From assembly GCA_027003085.1 (NCBI GenBank), contig JALWYR010000175.1, forward strand, positions 1,992-15,610: a stretch of DNA of 13,619 nucleotides, in the 5' to 3' direction. Source of the DNA: Flavobacteriales bacterium (lineage in GTDB: Bacteria > Bacteroidota > Bacteroidia > Flavobacteriales > Flavobacteriaceae). Positions within the stretch are counted from its first letter, which is position 1, and each line of letters starts with the position of its first letter. The translations under genes were made by a program, and so were the position numbers. This document shows positions 1 through 7,261 of the stretch, piece by piece. The notes beneath the pieces were generated by a model, which was not told the origin of the DNA, searched no databases, and saw only the letters and a list, made by a program, of their open reading frames with translations.

Positions 1-52
1 CCCCGCCGCACACGTTCACGCACCGGCGGTTGCTTCAAGCGGCGGGGCGCCC
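1..52. repeat. Edge of a GC-rich repeat region with a 9-bp inverted repeat
   Basis: CCCCGCCGC at 1-9 is perfectly complementary to GCGGCGGGG at 39-47, leaving a 29-base loop. The loop begins ACACGTTC, and the 13 bases at 5-17 (GCCGCACACGTTC) recur exactly at 1508-1520 at the left edge of the large GC-rich island. The segment ends with GGGGCGCCC at 44-52, which also closes that island at 2092-2100. AT-rich sequence follows at once. It is therefore probably the end of another copy of the same intergenic repeat family, cut by the window start. No coding potential is visible. Confidence 0.55.
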
Positions 53-157
53 AAAATATCAAAAAACATTACAATAGACACTTAGCAACAAAATGCTCAC
101 CAAATGCCAACCCGGAAATTTATCACAACCGGCAAACCGCCTTCCGTCCAATTTTGC

Positions 158-165
158 TAACTTTG
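158..165 (+). promoter_or_regulatory. Bacteroidota-type -7 promoter element (TAACTTTG) of the aminopeptidase P gene
   Basis: TAACTTTG matches the Bacteroidota sigma-factor consensus TAnnTTTG exactly and lies 24 bases before the ATG at 190, leaving room for a short leader. No convincing -33 TTTG is seen at the expected distance. The same octamer occurs before yebC. Confidence 0.5.
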
Positions 166-189
166 AACAAACCCGAAAAAAACCTTATT

Positions 190-1491
190 ATGAGATACCA
201 AGCCCTGCCGGCGTCGCTTTACCGCCGCAACCGCCAAAAATTTATGGACCGGATGAAACCGGCATCCATCGCCGTGTTCAATTCCAACGACATTTATCCC
301 ATCAGTGCCGACAGCACGCTGCCCTTCCAACAACACCGCGATATTTTCTACCTCACGGGCGTGGACCAGGAAGAAACGATTCTGCTCCTTTTCCCCGATG
401 CGCCCGACCCCAAAAACCGCGAAATCCTTTTTGTGCGCGAAACCAACGAGCATATCAAAATTTGGGAAGGCGAAAAACTGACCAAAGAAGCCGCCACGGC
501 GCTTACGGGCATCGAAACCGTGTATTGGACCACCGAATTCGAACGCGTGTTCAAAGATTTGATGCGCCAGGCCGAACGGCTTTATATCAACACCAACGAA
601 CACTACCGCGCCGCGTCGGAAGTGGAAACCCGCGAAGACCGCTTTATCAAATGGGCGCGCCAAAAATTCCCGGGCCATAAACTGGAACGGAGCAACCCCA
701 TCCTCCAACGCCTGCGTTCGGTGAAAGAACCCGAAGAAATCGAACAAATCCAACGGGCTTGCAACATCACCGAGGCCGGCTTCCGGCGGGTGTTGGATAA
801 AATGCGGCCCGGACTTTACGAATACGAAATCGAAGCCGAATTTGCCCACGAATTTCTGCGCCGCGGTTCCAAGGGCTTTGCCTACACGCCCATTATTGCC
901 GCCGGGGCCAATGCCAATGTGCTTCACTACATCCAAAACGACCAAATCATCCGCGACGGCGACCTGGTGCTCATCGACGTGGGCGCCGAATACGGCAATT
1001 GGTCGTCGGATATGACGCGCACCATTCCGGCCAACGGCCGGTTTACCGAACGTCAAAAGGCCGTTTACAACGCCGTGCTGCGTGTCAAAGACAAGGCGGC
1101 CGACCTGCTGCGTCCGGGCATCACCATTCCCGAATACCACAAAAAGGTGGGCGAGTTTATGACCGAAGAACTATTGGCCCTGGGACTGCTCACCGACCAA
1201 GAAGTCAAAAACCAAAACCCCGATTGGCCGGCCTACAAAAAGTATTTTATGCACGGCACTTCGCACCATTTAGGGCTCGACACCCACGACTACGGCATTT
1301 TGGAAGAACCCATCCGGGCGGGGATGGTGTTTACGGTGGAGCCGGGCATCTATATTCCCGAAGAGGGTTTCGGCATCCGCATCGAAGACGACTATGTGGT
1401 TCAGCCCGAAGGCGCCCCGCTCAACCTGATGAAAAACATTCCGATTACCGTTGAGGAAATCGAGGAGCTTATGGCAAAGTCTAAGAGTTGA
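190..1491 (+). CDS. pepP: Aminopeptidase P (Xaa-Pro aminopeptidase), M24B metallopeptidase
   Basis: This 433-residue cytoplasmic enzyme removes the N-terminal residue from peptides whose second residue is proline. The N-terminal half (about residues 1-160) is the AMP_N-type domain, with the typical stretch HRDIFYLTGVDQEE. The C-terminal half is the pita-bread catalytic domain. All five dinuclear metal (usually Mn) ligands are visible: D263 and D274 in LVLIDVGAEYGNWSSDMTR, H359 in HGTSHHLGLD, E384 in FTVEPGIY and E399 in GIRIEDDY. The nearby His of LDTHD is also conserved in the family. Length fits the family. The ATG at 190 is preferred over an in-frame ATG at 154, which would place the -7 element TAACTTTG (158-165) inside the coding region. 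It is monocistronic and convergent with the downstream enoyl-CoA hydratase gene. Confidence 0.95.
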   Translation: MRYQALPASLYRRNRQKFMDRMKPASIAVFNSNDIYPISADSTLPFQQHRDIFYLTGVDQEETILLLFPDAPDPKNREILFVRETNEHIKIWEGEKLTKEAATALTGIETVYWTTEFERVFKDLMRQAERLYINTNEHYRAASEVETREDRFIKWARQKFPGHKLERSNPILQRLRSVKEPEEIEQIQRACNITEAGFRRVLDKMRPGLYEYEIEAEFAHEFLRRGSKGFAYTPIIAAGANANVLHYIQNDQIIRDGDLVLIDVGAEYGNWSSDMTRTIPANGRFTERQKAVYNAVLRVKDKAADLLRPGITIPEYHKKVGEFMTEELLALGLLTDQEVKNQNPDWPAYKKYFMHGTSHHLGLDTHDYGILEEPIRAGMVFTVEPGIYIPEEGFGIRIEDDYVVQPEGAPLNLMKNIPITVEEIEELMAKSKS

Positions 1492-1749
1492 TGTTTTTGG
1501 GCGCCTGGCCGCACACGTTCGCACAAGCCAGCGTCCTTCGCCTATGGCTTGTCCGGCGGCGTGCTCACGTGGCGCCCACCGGGCTGTCCGCTTAAATGCG
1601 GCTTGCCGGCTTGCTGCTTTTTGCGCGGGCTGCGCCTGCGCTTGCCCGCGCCCGCCCGTGCGTGGGGCTTCCTTCGGTCGCCTCCGCCGGGCGGAAAAGC
1701 ATGCTCGCCGACTGCGCCGCATAACCGCTCCCATCCCTGGCGCGTTTGG

Positions 1750-1767
1750 CGCGCGATAAATCGCGCG
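1750..1767. repeat. Perfect 8-bp inverted repeat CGCGCGAT/ATCGCGCG inside the island
   Basis: CGCGCGAT (1750-1757) and ATCGCGCG (1760-1767) flank AA. It can fold as a short GC hairpin with the central bases open. The core CGCGATAAATCGCG resembles dispersed intergenic palindromes I recall from some bacterial genomes, but this link rests on memory and was not searched. Confidence 0.45.
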
Positions 1768-1836
1768 TCCACAATGGAGCATCCGGCTTCGGTTGAAACA
1801 TCCGGGTTTATGATTAATGTCCTACTGCAAATATTG

Positions 1837-1857
1837 AAGGCCGGCTTCGCCGGCCTT
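1837..1857. terminator. Strong GC hairpin, probable bidirectional transcription stop
   Basis: AAGGCCGGC (1837-1845) and GCCGGCCTT (1849-1857) form a perfect 9-bp stem with the 3-base loop TTC. The stem is very stable, but the T run after it is short (TTTAT), so this is not a textbook intrinsic terminator. Its place midway between convergent pepP and the hydratase gene would suit stopping or insulating both transcripts. Confidence 0.4.
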
Positions 1858-2104
1858 TATCGCGCCAGCGGGCGAAGCGGTTACGGGCCGGCTGGGCGCC
1901 CGAGCATTTCCCGCGGGCGGCGGCTGACAGCGGGAAGCCCTACGTACCGCGGCCCCGAAATGCCGGTGCGGGCAGCCGGCCCGTTTGAGCGTAGCACGCG
2001 ACGGCGCCACGTGAGTGCCGGCAGGCGGGAGGGCGCTCCGTCGTCCCGAAGCGCCTGCCGGTGCGGCGTAGCCGCCACGAACGTGAGCGCCGGGGCGCCC
2101 TAAA

Positions 2105-2878
2105 CTAAAACTCCGGTTTGCGGCGTTCGACAAAAGCGGTTGTTCCTTCTTTGAAATCGGGCGTTCCGAAGGCCTTGCCGAAGAGCCGGTTTTCGGTGCG
2201 GAAACCTTCGCGACCGTAACCTGCATTTACGGCCTCGATAGCCAAACCGATGGCCCTGGGCGAATTGCGTAAAATCCGTTCGGCATAGGCCACGGCCGTG
2301 TCCAAAAGCTTGTCCAGCGGAACCACTTCGCTCACCAGTCCGTAGGTGAACGCCGTTTGTGCATCGATTTGGCGGGCCGTCAGAATCATTTCCATGGCGC
2401 GTCCCTTGCCCACGTGTTGGGCCAAGCGCTGCGTGCCGCCGTAGCCGGGAATCACGCCCAGCGAAACTTCGGGCAAGCCCATGCGGGCATTTTCGGACGC
2501 CACCCGGATGTGCGACGCCAAGGCCAATTCCAAACCGCCGCCCAAAGCATAGCCATTGACGGCCGCAATAACGGGCGTGTGCATTTGCTCGATAAAATCG
2601 AACAGCAGGCGGTGGCCTGTTTCGGACAAGGCCTGTCCTTCGGCGGGCGTAAAATGCATGAACTCCTTGATGTCGGCACCGGCCACAAAGGCCTTTTCAC
2701 CGCTTCCCATCAGGATGATTGCACGGATTTTGTCGTCTTTTTCGGCCGTATCCAGGGCTTGGTGCAACTCTTCGATGGTTTGCTTGTTCAGCGCATTGAG
2801 TTGCTTGGGCCGGTTGATGGTGATCATCCGGATATTTTCGGAAAGGTCTTTGACCAGAATGTTTTGGTATTTCATCAT
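2105..2878 (-). CDS. Enoyl-CoA hydratase/isomerase family protein (crotonase fold)
   Basis: This 257-residue protein is of normal length for a short-chain enoyl-CoA hydratase, which adds water across 2-enoyl-CoA in fatty-acid or amino-acid-derived acyl-CoA breakdown. The crotonase signature is clear. The first oxyanion-hole segment is AFVAGADIKE (about 63-72), and the second is NGYALGGGLELALA, containing catalytic E117. The second catalytic glutamate is E137 in GLPEVSLGVIPGYGGTQRL. Both acid residues are present, so hydratase activity is more likely than a pure isomerase or decarboxylase role; the acyl chain preferred cannot be read. The start ATGATG overlaps the TGA stop of the upstream histidine kinase gene, so the two are co-transcribed and probably translationally coupled. 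Either of the two adjacent ATG codons (2878 or 2875) could be used. Confidence 0.92.
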   Translation of the reverse strand: MMKYQNILVKDLSENIRMITINRPKQLNALNKQTIEELHQALDTAEKDDKIRAIILMGSGEKAFVAGADIKEFMHFTPAEGQALSETGHRLLFDFIEQMHTPVIAAVNGYALGGGLELALASHIRVASENARMGLPEVSLGVIPGYGGTQRLAQHVGKGRAMEMILTARQIDAQTAFTYGLVSEVVPLDKLLDTAVAYAERILRNSPRAIGLAIEAVNAGYGREGFRTENRLFGKAFGTPDFKEGTTAFVERRKPEF

Positions 2879-4362
2879 TTCGGGTTTTTCGGTAAAATTA
2901 TAACAAATACCGCTCCGTGCGGCTGACGGTTTTCAACAAAAATACGGCCGCCGTGGCTTTCGATAATGCGTTTGACGATAGCCAACCCCAAGCCGGTGCC
3001 CGATGATTTTGTGGTGAATTTGGGTTGGAAAATACGGTTCATTATTTCGGGTGGAATGCCCGGCCCGTTGTCGCTTACGGCAATGCGGATTTGGTTGTTC
3101 GAAACGCTTAGCTCTATGTGCACAAAGGCATCGGGTTGGCCGGTTTGGGCCTGTTTGGCATTTTTGATCAGGTTGATAAGGGCTTGTTTGATTTTGGTTT
3201 TGTCGCCGGTAAAGGCTAAGGTTTCGACTTGGCTTTCCACCTTTACCAATCCCGGAAACAAGCCGGCGGTGGTTTCGATCAGTTCGACCAAATCGAAGGT
3301 TTCGATATGCAGTTCTCCGATGCGTGTAAAGTCGGAAAAAGATGTGGCAATACGGTTGAGTGCATTGATTTGGTCGATCATAATGCTGCGGAATTCTTCC
3401 AGCTGTTCGCGGGCATCGGGCGCTTGGGGGTCGAAGGTTTGCACAAAATGCTCAATGCTAAGTTGCATGGGCGTAAGCGGGTTTTTGATTTCGTGGGCGA
3501 TTTGCCGGGCCATTTCCTTCCAGGCGCTTTCGCGTTCGGCTTGCATCAAGCGCTCACGGCTGTCGGCCAATTTGCTCAGCATCAGGTTGTAGGCGTCCAC
3601 AATGGGTTTGAGCTCTTCGGGTAGATTGACGGAATGCAATTGCAAACTGACGGGATTGTTTTCGAAGTCGGTTTGGTCGATGCGTTCGCTCACCACTTTG
3701 AGCGACCGTGTAAGCAGGCGCGACAAGTAGTAGGACACAAAAACCGAAAGAAGAATCAGAAAGAAATATACCGACCCCAGGCGTTTGAGGAATTCGCTCA
3801 TTTCGTTCTCATAAAAATCCAATTTGGATTTGTACAGAATATGCACGATGCCTATGGGTTTAAATCGCAAATCGTTCAGGTAGGAATAAGATGAAATGAA
3901 CTTGCCGTTTACGGTTTTGTCTTCGACACGGATTTTTTTTTCGGGCGAATTGTTTAAGCTGTCCAACAAATGCGGTGGAATCATTTGATAGACCGTATCG
4001 CGCCCGAAACCGGTAGCCGAACCGATCAGATAATGGCCTTGCAAATCGTAAATTTCGATATGCATATTGTGGATGGCCGAAATGTTGTGAATTTCCTTTT
4101 TAAAAATCAACGGAAGATTTTCGGTGGTAAGCGGGAAAGTTGTGCGGCGTAATACCATATTTATCGATGCCAAAATAGCCCGTTCTTTTCGGGCCAAGCG
4201 TTTGAGGTTGTAGTCTTTGGCCTCTTCCTTGTATTGCACTATTGAAATTCCGATAATAATCAGGGATGATATTAGAATGATGCTCAAAGTGGACAAAAAT
4301 ATTTTGTTCCTGATGGAATAAGAACGCCAAAAACGATGTATCCAAGGCGGCAGGTAATTCAT
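2875..4362 (-). CDS. Membrane sensor histidine kinase (NtrY-like architecture)
   Basis: This 495-residue two-component sensor has, in order: a short basic N-terminus; a first membrane segment at about 21-43; an extracytoplasmic sensor region at about 45-190; a second membrane segment at about 198-217; a HAMP-like linker; and HisKA and HATPase domains. The H-box EMARQIAHEIKNPLTPMQLS carries the phospho-acceptor H290. The N-box is ALINLIKNAKQA (N397/N401), G1 is DNGPGIP (D431), and G2 is GTGLGLAIVKRI (455-466). All kinase motifs are intact, so it should be active. The stimulus is unknown. There is no response regulator gene next to it: the downstream partner, overlapping by an ATGATGA junction, is an enoyl-CoA hydratase. 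The gene is divergent from the TonB-dependent receptor gene 65 bp away. Confidence 0.93.
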   Translation of the reverse strand: MNYLPPWIHRFWRSYSIRNKIFLSTLSIILISSLIIIGISIVQYKEEAKDYNLKRLARKERAILASINMVLRRTTFPLTTENLPLIFKKEIHNISAIHNMHIEIYDLQGHYLIGSATGFGRDTVYQMIPPHLLDSLNNSPEKKIRVEDKTVNGKFISSYSYLNDLRFKPIGIVHILYKSKLDFYENEMSEFLKRLGSVYFFLILLSVFVSYYLSRLLTRSLKVVSERIDQTDFENNPVSLQLHSVNLPEELKPIVDAYNLMLSKLADSRERLMQAERESAWKEMARQIAHEIKNPLTPMQLSIEHFVQTFDPQAPDAREQLEEFRSIMIDQINALNRIATSFSDFTRIGELHIETFDLVELIETTAGLFPGLVKVESQVETLAFTGDKTKIKQALINLIKNAKQAQTGQPDAFVHIELSVSNNQIRIAVSDNGPGIPPEIMNRIFQPKFTTKSSGTGLGLAIVKRIIESHGGRIFVENRQPHGAVFVIILPKNPK

Positions 4363-4427
4363 AAAAAAATACGGTTTATTAATTTTTTTATATATTGTGG
4401 CACTAAATTATTAAAAATAATTCGACT
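4363..4427. promoter_or_regulatory. Divergent AT-rich promoter region between histidine kinase and receptor genes
   Basis: These 65 bases are strongly AT-rich and must carry promoters for both divergent genes. I find no exact TAnnTTTG on either strand. On the minus strand TAATTTAG is a partial match. On the plus strand TTG at 4395-4397 lies about 20 bases before TAATTCG. Neither is convincing enough to call precisely. Confidence 0.3.
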
Positions 4428-7178
4428 ATGAGAAAGACATTACTTGTTTTTGCGGCCGTGCTGTTTTCCTATGCGGCTTGGGCCCAGCAGTATGTTAGCG
4501 GTAAAGTTTACGACCAAAAGAGCGGTGAACCTTTGGCAGGCGTAAACATTACCATTAAGGGAACCAATCAGGGAACCACCACGGATTTTAATGGTAATTT
4601 TAGACTACACGTAGCTTCGTTTCCCACTACTTTGGTTTTCAGTTATTTGGGCTATGCCACGCAGGAAAAGAGCTTTAACGGGCCGGCCCAAGATATCAAA
4701 ATCGGTTTAGCGGCTACATCCGAAACGCTCAACGATGTGGTGATTACGGCTTCCAAGACCAAAGAACGTGTGTTGGAAACACCCGTAACCATCGAACACC
4801 TTTCGGCCAAGGTGATACCCTATGCCACGGCGCCATCCTTTTATGAAGAATTGAACAACTTGCGCGGGGTGCAAATGAACACCAACAGTTTGACTTTCCA
4901 GGCCCTGAATATGCGGGGTTTTGCCACCTTTTCGAACAACCGTGTTTTGCAAATCATCGACGGGTTGGACAATTCGTCGCCCGCACTGAATTTCCCTTTG
5001 GGAAACCTTGTGGGTATCAATGATTTGGATGTGGAACGCGTGGAATTACTCCCGGGAACTTCATCGGCCCTCTACGGAGCGAATGCTTTCAACGGATTGA
5101 TCAACATTACCAGTAAAAATCCGTTCAAATATCCGGGACTTTCCACTTCGCTCAAAGCCGGTGTTACCCAACAATCCGCTGCGGGCACCAAACCCATGTT
5201 CGATGTGGGTGTGCGCTATGCCAAGGCTTTCGATAAATTTGCCTTTAAGGTAAACTTGTCCTATTTGCAAGCCACCGATTGGTATGCCGTGGATTATTCC
5301 GACTACGATCGCAGTCTTATTAATGCATCCCGAAAAGGCTCGCGCGAAAGCAATCCTTCGTATGACGGCTTAAATATTTACGGCGACGAAATTGCCACCA
5401 CCATCGACCTTACGGGTTACGGGTTGTATCCCATCCATGTTTCGCGAACGGGTTACAAAGAAATTGATTTAACGGATAATAAAGCCGCCAGTATGAAAGG
5501 GGATTTCGGGCTCTACTATCGTCCCAACGGCAAAGACAGCGATTTGGAAATATCCTGGACATCACGCTTTGGAAGCGGACAAACCATTTATCAGGGTTCC
5601 AATCGCTATAACTTGAAGGGTATCCTGATTCATCAGCATAAATTGGAGCTGCGCGACAAAAACTACTTTGTCCGGGCTTATTATACTTCGGAAGATGCAG
5701 GAAAAAGCTACGACATGCGTTTTGCAGCATGGAATGTGAATAGGGCTTGGAAAAGCGACAGGGATTGGTTTACCCAATATGCCCAAGCTTTTGCGGTGGC
5801 CCGCTTGATGAACGGTCTGACCGACGAACAGGCCCATGCGGTTGCCCGTGCCTATGCCGACCAAGGTCGATTGGAACCGGGAACCGATGCCTACCGGCAA
5901 GCTTTTGAAAGCATAATAGATAATCCCGATTTTAAAACCGGTGCCAAATTTGTGGATCATACCACCTTGTTCCATGTCGAAGGTAATTATTCTTTCAAAA
6001 ACCTGATTCCCAACGGCGATATTCAAATCGGTGGGTCGTTCCGTAGATTTAGCCTCCGTTCCGACGGAACCATTTTTACCGATTACGACGGCCCGATTTT
6101 TATCAACGAACGGGCTGCCTTTGCCCAATATATCCAAAAACTTTTTGACGGACATTTGAAATTCAATGCTTCCATCAGGTTTGATAAACAAAATCAATTC
6201 AAAACCAACTTTTCGCCGCGGGTGGCTTTGGTATGGTTGCCCGATACCGACCGCAAGCAAAGTTTACGCATCGCCTATCAAACCGGTTTCCGTAATCCTA
6301 CTACGCAGGATTTGTACATCGGATTGGATTTGGGCTATGCCAGCCTGGTGGGTGGCTCGCCGGACAACTGGGATCGATATGAGGAAACCGGCACCGATGC
6401 CATGATGAATCAGTATGTATTGACCGGAACCGATGCGTATACCAATTCCTACACCTTGAATTCGTTTATGAATTTTGCCGTTTCGCACGATCCTACCCAA
6501 TTGGAACCGGCCAAAATCCGTCCTATCGGTCCCGAAAAAATCGAATCATTCGAAATAGGTTATCGTGGCGAATTGGGCCTGGGTTGGAGTGCCGACATTG
6601 TAGGGTATCGAAACTTTTACAAGGACTTTATAATGGGGCAAAGTGTTATTGCCATACCCAAATCATATGGCAGTGTAAATGATGGCACCGCCGTAAACGG
6701 AGTGGTATTGGGCGCCTACAAACCCGTGGGTGTGTTTACCAATAGCGATATTCCCATTACTTCTTATGGTTTTGACATGGCCTTGACCAAGCACTATGAA
6801 AACGGATTGAAACTGACCTTAATCTACGATTATGCCAAAATGGACGTGGACCGTAGTTCCAACCCCGATATGAAAACCTATTTCAACACGCCCGAAAACA
6901 CGGTTAAAGTAATTCTGTCCCATCGAAATTTGGTTGATAATGTCGGGTTTAGTGTTGCCTACAAATACATGGATAAGTATTTTTGGGAATCCAGCTTTGC
7001 CGATGCCTGGGTGCCGCAGCACCACACCTTCGATGCCATGGTCAGCTACCGCATTCCCAAATATAACCTGATGGCCAAAGTGGGTGGGAGCAATATTTTC
7101 GGGCCCGATTATATGGTGGCTCCCGGAACGGGAAAAGTGGGACAAATTTTCTACTTCTCACTGTTGTTCAAAAAATAA
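4428..7178 (+). CDS. TonB-dependent outer-membrane receptor with carboxypeptidase-regulatory-like N-terminal domain
   Basis: This 916-residue outer-membrane protein is predicted to import a ligand using TonB/ExbBD energy. A Sec signal peptide ends at about A19 (YAAWA|QQ). Residues about 21-95 form the CarboxypepD_reg-like beta-sandwich (SGKVYDQKSGEPLAGVNITI, then FSYLGY). The plug runs from about 102 to 225, starting NDVVITASKTKE and including RVLQIIDGLD, DVERVELLPGTSSALYGANA and GLINITSKNP. The rest is the 22-strand barrel, with the receptor-like segment AYQTGFRNPTTQDLY and a C-terminal strand ending FYFSLLFKK. A polar, helix-prone stretch at about 447-505 (TDEQAHAVARAYADQG and onward) looks like an extracellular loop insertion. 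No SusD-type lipoprotein gene adjoins it, so it is not an evident SusC of a glycan locus. The substrate cannot be predicted. It is followed by a strong terminator. Confidence 0.93.
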   Translation: MRKTLLVFAAVLFSYAAWAQQYVSGKVYDQKSGEPLAGVNITIKGTNQGTTTDFNGNFRLHVASFPTTLVFSYLGYATQEKSFNGPAQDIKIGLAATSETLNDVVITASKTKERVLETPVTIEHLSAKVIPYATAPSFYEELNNLRGVQMNTNSLTFQALNMRGFATFSNNRVLQIIDGLDNSSPALNFPLGNLVGINDLDVERVELLPGTSSALYGANAFNGLINITSKNPFKYPGLSTSLKAGVTQQSAAGTKPMFDVGVRYAKAFDKFAFKVNLSYLQATDWYAVDYSDYDRSLINASRKGSRESNPSYDGLNIYGDEIATTIDLTGYGLYPIHVSRTGYKEIDLTDNKAASMKGDFGLYYRPNGKDSDLEISWTSRFGSGQTIYQGSNRYNLKGILIHQHKLELRDKNYFVRAYYTSEDAGKSYDMRFAAWNVNRAWKSDRDWFTQYAQAFAVARLMNGLTDEQAHAVARAYADQGRLEPGTDAYRQAFESIIDNPDFKTGAKFVDHTTLFHVEGNYSFKNLIPNGDIQIGGSFRRFSLRSDGTIFTDYDGPIFINERAAFAQYIQKLFDGHLKFNASIRFDKQNQFKTNFSPRVALVWLPDTDRKQSLRIAYQTGFRNPTTQDLYIGLDLGYASLVGGSPDNWDRYEETGTDAMMNQYVLTGTDAYTNSYTLNSFMNFAVSHDPTQLEPAKIRPIGPEKIESFEIGYRGELGLGWSADIVGYRNFYKDFIMGQSVIAIPKSYGSVNDGTAVNGVVLGAYKPVGVFTNSDIPITSYGFDMALTKHYENGLKLTLIYDYAKMDVDRSSNPDMKTYFNTPENTVKVILSHRNLVDNVGFSVAYKYMDKYFWESSFADAWVPQHHTFDAMVSYRIPKYNLMAKVGGSNIFGPDYMVAPGTGKVGQIFYFSLLFKK

Positions 7179-7200
7179 AAGCTTCCGTATTTTTGATATA

Positions 7201-7232
7201 AAACCGCTTCCATTTACGGGAGCGGTTTTTTT
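7201..7232 (+). terminator. Intrinsic terminator after the TonB-dependent receptor gene
   Basis: The stem AAACCGCTTCC (7201-7211) pairs with GGGAGCGGTTT (7218-7228) over 11 bp with one G-T wobble. The loop has 6 bases, and the stem runs into a T tract (7226-7232). It starts 22 bases after the receptor stop codon. It should end receptor transcription and separate it from dusB, whose start codon lies only about 30 bases further on. Confidence 0.88.
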
Positions 7233-7248
7233 GACGGGAAAAATTGCG

Positions 7249-7256
7249 CAATTTTG
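7249..7256 (+). promoter_or_regulatory. Possible -7 promoter element of dusB (CAATTTTG)
   Basis: CAATTTTG matches TAnnTTTG at all but the first fixed base and sits just 5 bases before the dusB ATG, so the transcript would be leaderless or nearly so. A TTTG at 7230-7233 is only 15 bases upstream, shorter than the usual spacing of about 19-21. The terminator before it means that dusB needs some promoter here. Confidence 0.25.
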
Positions 7257-7261
7257 TCATT

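Larger units (their letters stand above)
1499..2100. repeat. GC-rich intergenic island with inverted outer edges, no gene
   Basis: This stretch fills the gap between two convergent genes. It begins 7 bases after the pepP stop and ends 4 bases before the hydratase stop. It is far richer in G and C than its neighbours (47 of 60 bases at 1621-1680). Its edges are inverted copies: 1499-1521 matches the reverse complement of 2078-2100 at 19 of 23 positions, both starting GGGCGCC and ending CACGTTCG. A second inverted pair, CTCACGTGGCGCC, lies at 1564-1576 (+) and 2015-2003 (-). It also contains many short hairpins. The centre (about 1800-1836) is AT-richer. Reading frames through it give only Arg/Gly/Pro/Ala-rich proteins with no recognisable domain. 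I read it as two head-to-head copies of a non-coding repeat family, each directly downstream of a gene. Confidence 0.6.

Noticed and set aside
154..189. Upstream in-frame ATG of pepP at 154
   Set aside because: It would place the exact -7 element TAACTTTG inside the coding region and adds 12 residues not expected in the family.
157..1140. A 327-codon minus-strand open frame opposite pepP
   Set aside because: It lies antisense to a gene with all catalytic residues in place. Its protein is low in recognisable motifs and reflects the codon bias of the sense strand.
1499..2100. CRISPR array or tRNA/rRNA gene in the GC-rich island
   Set aside because: No regularly spaced direct repeats with unique spacers, and no T-loop GTTCRANNC with matching acceptor stem; the repeats are inverted and irregular.
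1549..2103. A 184-codon plus-strand open frame through the GC-rich island, and overlapping minus-strand frames at 1270-1782 and 1822-2226
   Set aside because: The translations are Arg/Gly/Pro/Ala-rich with no domain, several frames are open at once as expected of GC-rich DNA, and the region contains inverted repeats and hairpins.
4428..7178. SusC-type receptor of a polysaccharide utilisation locus
   Set aside because: No SusD-like lipoprotein, glycoside hydrolase or sulfatase gene is adjacent; the gene is followed at once by a terminator and dusB.
7244..7261. In-frame TTG start of dusB at 7244
   Set aside because: It adds six residues outside the family's conserved start and overlaps the likely promoter; the ATG at 7262 fits the homology.
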